DNA of 21,507 bases, taken from assembly GCA_937892925.1 (NCBI GenBank), contig CALBHX010000025.1, positions 1 to 21,507 on the forward strand, written 5' to 3'. This DNA is from an uncultured Lentisphaeraceae bacterium. GTDB taxonomy: Bacteria > Verrucomicrobiota > Kiritimatiellia > RFP12 > DVOR01. Below are positions 14,570 to 21,499 of the stretch, piece by piece (within the stretch, counting starts at the first letter, position 1; the number at the start of each line of letters is the position of its first letter). The position numbers and the translations under genes were made by a program. Under the pieces are notes generated by a model. It searched no databases, had not been told where the DNA came from, and saw only the letters and a list, made by a program, of their open reading frames with translations.

Positions 14570-15597
14570 TTCAATTGGCTTTTCCGTGGGCATTAACGCT
14601 CTTTGTGCCGTGGGCATTCGCGGCTTTTGTAATGCTGCGGCGGGCCAGGCCGCAGGGCGTGCTCTTTGCTTCGGCTTCGGCGCGGTTTGGGCAGATGAAG
14701 CCCACCTGGCGGGTACGGCTGGCCGCGGGGCTGCCCTTTCTCTTTCTGGCAGGGCTGGCGGCGCTCATTATCGGGGCGGCCGGGCCACAAACGCAGCTGT
14801 CGCGGGAGGTGCGCTCGGCCGATGCGCTGGCCGTGATGATGGCCGTAGATGTCTCAGGCTCCATGCGCGCACTGGATCTAAGCGAAGGCCGGCTGGACGC
14901 CACCCGGCTGGATGTTGTCAAGCGGGTTTTCCGCGACTTTGCCCGGCGGCGGCCGGAGGATCTGATCGGGCTGGTTACCTTTGGCGGCTATGCGGCCGTG
15001 CGTGCGCCGCTCACCGCCGATCACCGGGCGCTGCTGCACACGCTTGCGGGGGTGGAAATCCCCGGTGAAGGCGGCGATGCCGCCTGGGTCTCGAATGATG
15101 AGCTGCTCACCGCCATCGGCGACGGCCTAGCCATGGCGCTTCTGCGCCTGAAAGACGCCGAGCCGAAAACCCGAATTGTCATTCTGCTCTCCGATGGCGA
15201 AAACAATACCGGCGCCGTTTCCCCAAAAGAAGCCGCCAACGCCGCCAAAGAGCTGGGCGTGCGCGTCTACACCATCGGCGTGGGCTCCAATGGCCCCGCG
15301 CCCGTTCGCGCACGCGATGCCTTCGGCCGGGAGCAGGTGGTGCAGGTGGAGATGACGCTCGATGAAGAAACCCTCCGAAGCATCGCCGAAATCACCGGCG
15401 GCGATTATGCCAACGTCCGCTCACCCGAACAGCTGGAAGCCTTTCTGAAACATGTCTCCGAACTGGAAACCACCCGCGTGGAGCGGCAGATTTATGCGCG
15501 TTACCGGTCGCATGCGCGCCCCTGGCTCTGGGGCGGCGGCGTAGCCGCGCTCCTCTCGGCCGCGCTCCTGTTCCTGCTCATTCGGAGGCCGCTGTAA
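14566..15597 (+). CDS. BatA-like von Willebrand factor A domain membrane protein
   Basis: This 343-aa protein has the BatA layout. Two N-terminal hydrophobic segments (about 4-22 and 53-72) are followed by a vWA domain (about 86-300) and a C-terminal membrane helix (about 321-339) ending in RRPL. The vWA domain has a complete MIDAS: DVSGSM (95-100), T182 in LLTAIGDGLA and D210 in LLSDGENN, so it should bind a divalent metal and a protein ligand. BatA proteins usually sit with a MoxR ATPase, a DUF58 protein, BatB and TPR proteins and are tied to stress tolerance or envelope integrity. None of those partners is here; the next genes encode a nuclease-like protein and a radical-SAM enzyme. A strong GGGGAGGG ribosome site precedes the ATG. 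The stop overlaps the next start (TAATG). Confidence 0.88.
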   Translation: MIQLAFPWALTLFVPWAFAAFVMLRRARPQGVLFASASARFGQMKPTWRVRLAAGLPFLFLAGLAALIIGAAGPQTQLSREVRSADALAVMMAVDVSGSMRALDLSEGRLDATRLDVVKRVFRDFARRRPEDLIGLVTFGGYAAVRAPLTADHRALLHTLAGVEIPGEGGDAAWVSNDELLTAIGDGLAMALLRLKDAEPKTRIVILLSDGENNTGAVSPKEAANAAKELGVRVYTIGVGSNGPAPVRARDAFGREQVVQVEMTLDEETLRSIAEITGGDYANVRSPEQLEAFLKHVSELETTRVERQIYARYRSHARPWLWGGGVAALLSAALLFLLIRRPL

Positions 15598-17312
15598 TGA
15601 CTGAAGAAGCCCTCCCGCGCGAAGCCCTTTCCGCCGCGCTTTCCCGCACGCTGGAAACGCTTCCGCAAGCCGCGCTGGAAAGCTTTGCCCAGCGCCATAA
15701 GCTGCTCACCGGTGGATACCGCCCAGGCGGTAACCCCGCCCTCCTGCGCCAGCTCGTGCTGCAAAAACTCCGCAGCCTGGAAACGCATTACGACCCCGAT
15801 CTGGCCATTTTTCTGCGCACGCATGCCCCCCTGCCCCGCTTCTTTGCCGCCCTCACAGAAGCCGTGCTCCAAGCCCACCTGCGCACCTTTTTCGTCCGCT
15901 TTGGAAAGGCGGAAACCCTTCTGGCCTGCCTAGCCGATGAACGCGAAGCCATCCGCAGCAAAGCCATGGCCAAACTGGAAGAACACGGCGCAGAGCTGCC
16001 CTCGGAAGCCGAAGCCCAGCACACCCTCACCCGCCTCTTCGCACCTGTGGCCGCCGCAGAACCCGGCACCGCCGCCAACCAGCGCACCCGTGAAACCATG
16101 GCCGATCTCCGCGCCAAACTCGATGCCGCCGAAAAAGAAGCCCGCCGTGCCCGCCGCGAAGCCGAAGAAGCCGCCCGTACCCTCGCCCGCAACCATAAGG
16201 CTGAGCTGGCTACCGCACACTTCGCCGTGCAAGAGCTCCAAAGCCGCATCGACCGCCTGCAAGCCGAGCTGGCACGCCGGGAAGCCTCCGAAAAAACCCG
16301 TGTGGCTGCCCTGCTCGCAGCCAAACAAATCCATCTCTTTCACCAGTGGCTCGCGCCTGCCTGCAAATTGGAAGCCCTGACCGAACAAAATCTTGCCGCC
16401 CCCCTGCTCGACCGCGCCGAAGCACTTTTGAAGCAGCAGGCGCAGTTCGACCGCGCCAGTGCCCGCCGCGCCGAAGCTGAAGCGCAGCTCGATGCCCTGG
16501 AGCAAACGCTTGCGCGCGTGGATGCCGCCCTCCGCACCGCCAACGTCCGCCTTCCGGCGCTGCTAGCCGTGCGCGATGAATTGGTGCAGGCCTGCAGTGC
16601 CCTGCGCACCGAGCTCACCCCCGCGCAAGACGAGCCGCCCCTCGCCGCCGAGCTCCGTGCCCGGTTAAATGCCGCCAATCAGGGCGATTATGAAGATGCC
16701 CTCGCCCTGCTGGAGCTGAGCAAACGCCTGCATCTTCTCCCCGAGCCCACCCTCAAGAACCTCCGGCAGATCTTCCACCAACGCGCCGCTTCCTGGGCAC
16801 TCGAAGTCTCCGATAAAGACCGCGAAGCGCAGGCCGCTGAAAATTCTCCCATCGAGCGCCGCAACCCAGCACTCACCGCCGCCCTCCGCGGCGAAGCCCC
16901 CCTGCTCCTCTTCTGCGACGGCCACAACATCCTCAACGGCCTGGGGCGGTATAAACAGCGCCGCGGCACCGCACTCACCCATGAAGACGCCCGCAGCCGC
17001 CTGGAGCGCGACCTAGTGATTCTGCTGCGCAGCCTGCCGCTGGTTCACGCACACCTCGTTTGGGATGGGCCGCAAACCACTTCGCACGCCCCGGCCGATA
17101 ATCTCACCGTCCATTATTCCGGCGGCACCGGTGAACACCGCGCTGACCGGTTTATTCTGGATCTGCTGGCCTTTTACAAAACCGAAGCCGAAAGCATCCC
17201 CAAAACCCTCGTAACCGACGACCAGGGTTTTGCCGGGGAAGCCCGCCGCCTCGGTGCCGCCGTCTGCCCCCTTCACGACTTCGAAGCATTCCTCAATGTC
17301 TCTCTCCGTTAA
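15597..17312 (+). CDS. Coiled-coil-like protein with C-terminal YacP/NYN (PIN-like) nuclease domain
   Basis: The 571-aa product has an unrecognised N-terminal helical region (about 1-150), long Ala/Glu/Arg-rich heptad-like segments that look coiled-coil (about 165-235 and 275-345), a helical connector, and a C-terminal domain (about 434-566). That last domain matches the YacP-type NYN fold: LLLFCDGHNILNG with D441, an internal LVWDG strand with D490, HRADRFILDLL with D517, and LVTDDQGFAGEARRLGA with D541/D542. These acidic residues are those used for metal binding in PIN/NYN ribonucleases. No signal or membrane segment is present, so it is cytosolic, perhaps oligomeric. It is coupled to the vWA gene and its end overlaps the KamA gene by 17 bases. 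An RNA-cleaving role is inferred from the fold only. The long N-terminal extension is unusual, since YacP-type proteins are typically around 170 aa. Confidence 0.75.
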   Translation: MTEEALPREALSAALSRTLETLPQAALESFAQRHKLLTGGYRPGGNPALLRQLVLQKLRSLETHYDPDLAIFLRTHAPLPRFFAALTEAVLQAHLRTFFVRFGKAETLLACLADEREAIRSKAMAKLEEHGAELPSEAEAQHTLTRLFAPVAAAEPGTAANQRTRETMADLRAKLDAAEKEARRARREAEEAARTLARNHKAELATAHFAVQELQSRIDRLQAELARREASEKTRVAALLAAKQIHLFHQWLAPACKLEALTEQNLAAPLLDRAEALLKQQAQFDRASARRAEAEAQLDALEQTLARVDAALRTANVRLPALLAVRDELVQACSALRTELTPAQDEPPLAAELRARLNAANQGDYEDALALLELSKRLHLLPEPTLKNLRQIFHQRAASWALEVSDKDREAQAAENSPIERRNPALTAALRGEAPLLLFCDGHNILNGLGRYKQRRGTALTHEDARSRLERDLVILLRSLPLVHAHLVWDGPQTTSHAPADNLTVHYSGGTGEHRADRFILDLLAFYKTEAESIPKTLVTDDQGFAGEARRLGAAVCPLHDFEAFLNVSLR

Positions 17313-18273
17313 ACGCCCCGCACGCCTCAACCGCCTGGCCGAGCCCCAGTGGGAAGACTGGCACTGGCAGCTTGCCCACCCGATTACAGCCGAAGAGCTC
17401 GGCCTCCCCGAAAGCACGCCCTTCCCCTTGCGTGCCACCCCTTATTACGCCTCTCTGGCCGATTGGAATAACCCGGAGGATCCCATTCTCCGCCAGTTTC
17501 TCCCCGACCCCCGCGAAGCGCTGCCCGACCCTGCCTACGGCCCGGATCCCTTCGGCGAAACCGGTGCCGCCGCCCTTGCCCCCGGCATCAAACAGCGTTT
17601 CCCCGACCGTATTCTGGCCATGGTCTCTATCACCTGCTCCACCTATTGCCGCCACTGTACCCGCCGCGGCCTGCTGGCCGAAGCCCGCCCGGCCAATCTG
17701 GAGACGCTTCTGAACCTGCTGCGCAGCCGCCCCGGCGTGCGGGAAGTGCTGCTTTCCGGCGGCGATCCGCTCATCCTTCCCGATGAAACGCTCTTGCGCT
17801 GGGTAGATGCCCTCGCCGCCCTGCCGCAGCTGGACGCCATCCGCCTCTGCACCCGCACCCCTGCCGTCCTCCCCATGCGCTGGACGCCCGCGCTGATTGA
17901 CCGCCTGGCCGCCAGCCGCCGCGTTTGGGTGCAAACCCAATTCAATCACCCGCGCGAACTCTCACCCCGCGCCATTCAGACCATTCAAGCGATTGCTGAC
18001 CGCGGCCTGCCTCTCTCCAACCAAAGCGTGCTCCTGAAAGGCATCAATGACGACCCGGCCACCCAGACGCGCCTCTGCGCCCTGCTCCAGCGCCACCGCA
18101 TCCGCCCCTATTATCTCTTTGACTGCGACCCCATTGCCGGCATCAGCCATTTTCGCTGCCCGCCCAGCACGGCGCCCCGCCTTCGCGAACATCTGCTTGC
18201 CCATCTGGGCGGCCTGGCCTGCCCGCGTGTGGTTCGCGACCTGCCCGGCGCCCCGCACAAGACCGATGTGTGA
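17296..18273 (+). CDS. KamA-family radical SAM lysine 2,3-aminomutase homologue, C-terminally short
   Basis: This 325-aa radical-SAM/PLP enzyme family interconverts L-lysine and L-beta-lysine; the related EpmB acts in EF-P modification. The N-terminus WEDWHWQLAHPITAEEL (19-35) and LRATPYYASL (45-54) are KamA-like. The cluster motif is C114-x3-C118-x2-C121 (CSTYCRHC). Further family motifs are LSGGDPLIL (153-161), QFNHPREL (215-222), NQSVLLKGIND (242-252) and PYYLFDCDPIAGISHFR (271-287). D278 and D315 correspond to the lysine-substrate aspartates of KamA, and K322 is the likely PLP lysine. The protein stops three residues later, so the KamA C-terminal zinc/dimer region is absent. The ATG at 17296 is inferred from family alignment; its ribosome site is weak. 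No EF-P or epmA gene is nearby. True substrate unknown. Confidence 0.83.
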   Translation: MSLSVKRPARLNRLAEPQWEDWHWQLAHPITAEELGLPESTPFPLRATPYYASLADWNNPEDPILRQFLPDPREALPDPAYGPDPFGETGAAALAPGIKQRFPDRILAMVSITCSTYCRHCTRRGLLAEARPANLETLLNLLRSRPGVREVLLSGGDPLILPDETLLRWVDALAALPQLDAIRLCTRTPAVLPMRWTPALIDRLAASRRVWVQTQFNHPRELSPRAIQTIQAIADRGLPLSNQSVLLKGINDDPATQTRLCALLQRHRIRPYYLFDCDPIAGISHFRCPPSTAPRLREHLLAHLGGLACPRVVRDLPGAPHKTDV

Positions 18274-18357
18274 ATAAAACACACGCGCACCCAATTCAAA
18301 ACGCCGGCTTCTTGTATAGCCCGTAATCGGGTACACATGCCTGTAACCAAAACACTG

Positions 18358-18388
18358 AAAAAAACGGCCGGAGAAACTATTCCGGCCG
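18358..18388 (-). terminator. Intrinsic terminator of the PEP-CTERM gene
   Basis: An 8-bp stem CGGCCGGA/TCCGGCCG (18365-18372 and 18381-18388) with an 8-base loop is followed on the minus strand by seven T (plus-strand A-run 18358-18364). It lies between convergent genes. On the plus strand only a weak TTGATTTT follows, so it may serve kamA poorly. Confidence 0.85.
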
Positions 18389-18416
18389 CTTGATTTTATC
18401 CTGCTGTCTGCTGCTT

Positions 18417-19136
18417 TCAGGCCGCGCGGCGGCGGAGCGCCAATGCGCTCACGCCCAGCGCTAGCAGCGCCAGCGCACTGGGCTCAGGCATGATTTCTTT
18501 ATAATAATTCTGCGTGTTGCGGATAGAGGCATCGGCGTAGCTCACGGAAACATCCGTTACACTTGCCCCTTCCAGAGCCGTCAGGCTGTCGTTTTCATTC
18601 AGCGGCGCACCCACCATCACATGCTCCCACTGAAACCCGGACTGCTGAACATTCTCCAGCTTGAAACATTCCACCCCGTTGATAAAGATCGAGGAGGAAT
18701 GGGTTGACCCGCTCCGATTGATGGCAATGGCAATCTCGTTTTTGCCCTGTTTAATCACCGGGTTCGTTCCGGAAACAGTTTTATAGCTAGTAACGGAACT
18801 ATCCGCCGTGTTGCGCTTGAGCTCGGCCGTCAGCTTTCCATCTTTGAAATAGAGGCGCACGCCACTGTTTCCGGTATTGGAGCTGCTGAGCGTGCCGCGG
18901 TTTTCACCGTAACAGAGCAGCACGCCGGAAGCAGCTGTGCCGGAAAAGGTGAAGGCGGCGCGGATGGTGCCGCTGGGGCGGTTGACCGAACTTCCGCTGT
19001 CAATATGTTTAACGGAATAGCTCCCGGAATAATTCCCGGAAGTCGCCAGCTCCGCTGCGGTCCAATCAATCGAGACAGCCCGCGCTGCGGCTGCGGATAA
19101 AACAGCCAACAAAACCATTCCAAAACGCTTTATCAT
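18417..19136 (-). CDS. Secreted PEP-CTERM protein with LamG/lectin-like beta domain
   Basis: This 239-aa protein has a Sec signal peptide (MIKRFGMVLLAVLSAAAARA, cleavage near 20) and a Ser/Thr/Gly-rich beta-strand domain (about 22-205). That domain has the feel of a LamG/concanavalin-like fold (VRLYFKDGKLTAELKR, INGVECFKLENV). It ends in a PEP-CTERM sorting tail: PEP at 217-219, a hydrophobic helix (220-234) and RRRAA. Such tails are processed by an exosortase and place proteins at the surface or in extracellular matrix. No exosortase gene is in the window. The start at 19136 is chosen because AAAAGGAG sits eight bases upstream; the 27-residue upstream extension lacks a ribosome site and would bury the signal. 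The gene stands alone, with its own promoter and terminator. Ligand unknown. Confidence 0.77.
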   Translation of the reverse strand: MIKRFGMVLLAVLSAAAARAVSIDWTAAELATSGNYSGSYSVKHIDSGSSVNRPSGTIRAAFTFSGTAASGVLLCYGENRGTLSSSNTGNSGVRLYFKDGKLTAELKRNTADSSVTSYKTVSGTNPVIKQGKNEIAIAINRSGSTHSSSIFINGVECFKLENVQQSGFQWEHVMVGAPLNENDSLTALEGASVTDVSVSYADASIRNTQNYYKEIMPEPSALALLALGVSALALRRRAA

Positions 19137-19203
19137 CTGTTCAACTCCTTTTCGCGCCGAACAATTACGCACTTCTGCGAACATTGCCCAAACACTGCTC
19201 AAT

Positions 19204-19233
19204 AAATTACTCCACACGCCTTACACTTGTCAA
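19204..19233 (-). promoter_or_regulatory. Candidate promoter of the PEP-CTERM gene
   Basis: On the minus strand a perfect TTGACA (19233-19228) is followed after 18 bases by TAATTT (19209-19204), a weak -10. The predicted start near 19197 gives a leader of about 60 bases. It nearly abuts the pyrC promoter on the other strand. Confidence 0.4.
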
Positions 19234-19241
19234 ATCCCTGT

Positions 19242-19272
19242 TTGCAAACCGGAAAAACGGCTTTGTTATAAT
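19242..19272 (+). promoter_or_regulatory. Candidate pyrC promoter, -10 six bases from the ATG (leaderless)
   Basis: A perfect TATAAT (19267-19272) is preceded by TTGCAA (19242-19247) with a long 19-base spacer. The -10 box ends six bases before the ATG at 19279, so transcription would begin at or beside the start codon. The intervening GGCGGC is too close to act as a Shine-Dalgarno. Confidence 0.55.
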
Positions 19273-19278
19273 GGCGGC

Positions 19279-20553
19279 ATGAGCACTCCCATTTACATTT
19301 CCCAGGCGCGCCTGCTGGATCCGGCAGCCGGCCGCGATACCTTCGGCGCGTTGTTTATTGATGCGCAAGGGCGCATAGCCGAACCGCCCGAACATCTTGA
19401 AGGCGTGCGTATTGTTGACCGCCCCGGCCTGATCGTCATGCCCGGCTGCTGCGATGTGCACGTCCATTTCCGCGATCCGGGCAATACAGCGGCCGAAGAT
19501 CTCTTCAGCGGATCAGAAGCCGCCGCCTGCGGAGGCTTTACCCGCGTGGTCACCATGCCCAACACCACCCCGGCCACCGATTCGCCCGAGCTCATCCGCC
19601 GCGCACGCAAAGCCCAAACCGCCGTGTCCATCTATCCCGCAGCCTGCTGTACAAAAGGGCGCGCCGGGCAGGAACCGGCCAATTTGGAAGCCTTGGCCGA
19701 AGCAGGCGCCGCCTGCTTCACCGACGATGGCTCCATGGTGGCCAATCCTGATGTGATGCGCCAAGTCATGCGCCGCGCCAAAGCGCTGGGGCGCGTGGTC
19801 ATGGATCACGCCGTCCGCCCGGATATTCAGAACGGCGGCGTCATTCGCGCCTGCCCCGTACAAATGCGCTTCAACCTGCCGGTTTTCCCTGCCGAAGCCG
19901 AAGTGCAAGCCGTGCGCGATGACCTCGCCCGCTGCCGTGAAACCGGCTGCCGCCTGCACATTCAGCACCTCTCCTGCGCTGAAAGCGTAGCGCTTATCCG
20001 CGCCGCTCAAAAAGAAGGGCTTCCGGTTTCCGCCGAAGCCACTCCCCACCATATCGCCCTCTGCGCAGAAGAAATTCCCGGCGACAACGGCAATTGGCGC
20101 ATGAACCCCCCGCTAGGCACCCACGCGGATGTGGAAGCCCTGCGTGAAGGCTTATGCGACGGCACGCTTGCCCTTTTCGCCACTGACCATGCGCCGCATA
20201 CCCCTACGTCAAAGGCCAATGGCTTTCTCAAGGCGCCTTTCGGCATCATTGGCTTGGAAACCGCACTCCCCGTTACCTGGAACGTCATGGTGCGCTCAGG
20301 GCTCATGAGCCCGCTGGCCTGGTGCGCCGCCTGGAGCCAAAAACCAAATGCCCTGCTGGGTCTTCCACAGCCCGTACTCAAACTGGGCGAAACCGCCGAA
20401 CTCACCCTCTTCGACCCCGAAGCCGAATGGATCGTTTCGCGCGAAACGCTCAAAAGCAAATCGCTTGATACCCCCTGGCTTGGCCAACCCCTCCGCGGCC
20501 GCGCCCTCGCCACCATCCGCAACGGGCAGCTCTATGGGCAACTCCCCGAATAA
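19279..20553 (+). CDS. pyrC: Dihydroorotase, class I
   Basis: This 424-aa amidohydrolase closes carbamoyl-aspartate to dihydroorotate, the third step of pyrimidine synthesis, in the cytoplasm. The metal/substrate motifs are the HxH pair H61/H63 in DVHVHFRDPG, MPNTTPATDSPE (93-104), D149/D150 in CFTDDGS (the class I enzymes use an Asp here in place of the carboxylated lysine of class II), H177, H230 in HIQHLS, and D303 in ATDHAPHT. The length, about 425 residues, fits class I. At the third metal ligand the usual HCE is HAV here, a small departure. The start gives the typical short beta strand before LLDPA. The gene is single, with its own promoter and terminator. Dihydroorotase is favoured over allantoinase or hydantoinase because of the FRDPG and MPNT motifs. 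Confidence 0.94.
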   Translation: MSTPIYISQARLLDPAAGRDTFGALFIDAQGRIAEPPEHLEGVRIVDRPGLIVMPGCCDVHVHFRDPGNTAAEDLFSGSEAAACGGFTRVVTMPNTTPATDSPELIRRARKAQTAVSIYPAACCTKGRAGQEPANLEALAEAGAACFTDDGSMVANPDVMRQVMRRAKALGRVVMDHAVRPDIQNGGVIRACPVQMRFNLPVFPAEAEVQAVRDDLARCRETGCRLHIQHLSCAESVALIRAAQKEGLPVSAEATPHHIALCAEEIPGDNGNWRMNPPLGTHADVEALREGLCDGTLALFATDHAPHTPTSKANGFLKAPFGIIGLETALPVTWNVMVRSGLMSPLAWCAAWSQKPNALLGLPQPVLKLGETAELTLFDPEAEWIVSRETLKSKSLDTPWLGQPLRGRALATIRNGQLYGQLPE

Positions 20554-20578
20554 ACGCCGCTCTCCCCCTACCCCTTCC

Positions 20579-20605
20579 GCCGAAGCCCCCGCTTCGGCTT
20601 TTTTT
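20579..20605 (+). terminator. Intrinsic terminator of pyrC
   Basis: A perfect 8-bp stem GCCGAAGC/GCTTCGGC (20579-20586 and 20591-20598) with loop CCCC is followed by seven T. It lies 25 bases after the pyrC stop. Confidence 0.95.
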
Positions 20606-20921
20606 ACATCCGCTCTCGCTGTTATTCTGCTTGTCTATAAAGAAAACACTTCATTCTACTGTAACCCGATTCTTCAGGTTACGTGTCATCTTGCCACACC
20701 GCAGCTCATCAGGCATGTGGCTTCATGTTACGTGTGATTTAAATATACGTGTCATCTAAAAAAGGATCCTTCTATGCTGCAATCATGCCTCTTTTATACG
20801 CCCAATTTTTATACGTCATGAGATTTTTAATCGTCCCTTTTACTTTCAAGCAAAATGATGCACAGATTCACCATCAAATAGGCTGTAGCCATACCTCTTT
20901 TACACCCGGCTTCAAAATCAT
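20606..20921. other. AT-rich intergenic region with short repeats, no gene supported
   Basis: The base composition drops sharply compared with the rest of the window. Small hairpins GTAACC/GGTTAC (20661-20666, 20677-20682) and GCCACA/TGTGGC (20693-20698, 20716-20721) are present, along with three copies of a TACGTGT element. A 71-codon plus-strand frame from a GTG at 20749 to 20964 runs through the terminator of the opposite gene and has no recognisable family or ribosome site, so it is not called. Confidence 0.5.
20680..20757. repeat. Three copies of a 12-bp TACGTGT(C/G)AT(C/T)T element
   Basis: TACGTGTCATCT occurs exactly at 20680-20691 and 20746-20757, and TACGTGTGATTT at 20729-20740. A shorter relative, TACGTCATGA, is at 20812-20821. 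The copies lie in the same orientation within 80 bases. They could be a regulator's binding sites or remnants of a small repeat. Confidence 0.55.
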
Positions 20922-20952
20922 AAAAAAGAGACACCCAAAATCCGGATGCCTC
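20922..20952 (-). terminator. Intrinsic terminator of the XRE/zinc-ribbon gene
   Basis: Plus-strand GAGACACCC (20928-20936) pairs with GGATGCCTC (20944-20952), giving a 9-bp stem on the minus strand with two G-U pairs and a 7-base loop. Six T follow on the minus strand (plus A-run 20922-20927). Confidence 0.7.
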
Positions 20953-20983
20953 CCCTATGCGTAAACCCGCTGTGTTTTAAATG

Positions 20984-21499
20984 TTAACCATTTGCGCCGG
21001 CCCAGGCCATCAGCTGTTCGCTGGCTTCTACCCGGCGGTTGTCTGCCTGCTTGGGTGCGTCTGCAAAATAAGCCGTGCCGCAATGGGTGCAAAACGCCCC
21101 TTCATTCACCGGCGCTCCGCATTCCGGGCACGCCCGCTCCAGCACTTCCCCGCACCATGCGCAATGGCGCTCTTCCGCTGAGGCAAAATGCTTATGCGGC
21201 ACCAGCACCACCCGTTCCCCAATCTTTACCGGCAAATTGCCCGGGCAGGATGCATTCGGGCAAAACGTCCGCTCCATGGCTTCGGGCTCCGGAGGGGCTT
21301 GCAGCTCCGCAGGCGAAGGCGGCAAAAGCCCCAACGCCGCGCACAGCTTGCCAATGACCTGCGCATTGAGCGCGGTGCTGCGCCCGCTTTCAAACATGGA
21401 AAGCGCAGACTGCTTGCACCCCACCTGACGCGCCAATGCGCTCTGGCTGAGATGGCGCTGCTGACGCGCCGCTTTGATCTGGCTTCCAAGGCTTTTCAT
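20984..21499 (-). CDS. XRE-family helix-turn-helix protein with C-terminal zinc ribbons
   Basis: The 171-aa product begins with a Cro/C1-type DNA-binding domain (about 5-57): LGSQIKAARQQRHLSQSALA with SQSALARQVGCKQSALSMFE as the recognition helices. A Pro-rich linker (60-75) leads into a cysteine-rich region with C80/C85, C113/C116, C124/C127 and C137/C140. The last pairs (CAWCG, CPECG, CTHCG) look like a double zinc ribbon. It is probably a transcription regulator, with the ribbons used for metal sensing, protein contact or oligomerisation; which of these cannot be seen. The gene ends at its own terminator and starts about eight bases from the window edge, so its promoter is outside. The start MKSLGSQIKAAR is normal for XRE proteins. 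Confidence 0.82.
   Translation of the reverse strand: MKSLGSQIKAARQQRHLSQSALARQVGCKQSALSMFESGRSTALNAQVIGKLCAALGLLPPSPAELQAPPEPEAMERTFCPNASCPGNLPVKIGERVVLVPHKHFASAEERHCAWCGEVLERACPECGAPVNEGAFCTHCGTAYFADAPKQADNRRVEASEQLMAWAGANG

Noticed and set aside
20749..20964. 71-codon plus-strand frame in the AT-rich gap
   Set aside because: It starts with GTG inside a repeat, has no Shine-Dalgarno, and runs through the terminator of the opposite gene.
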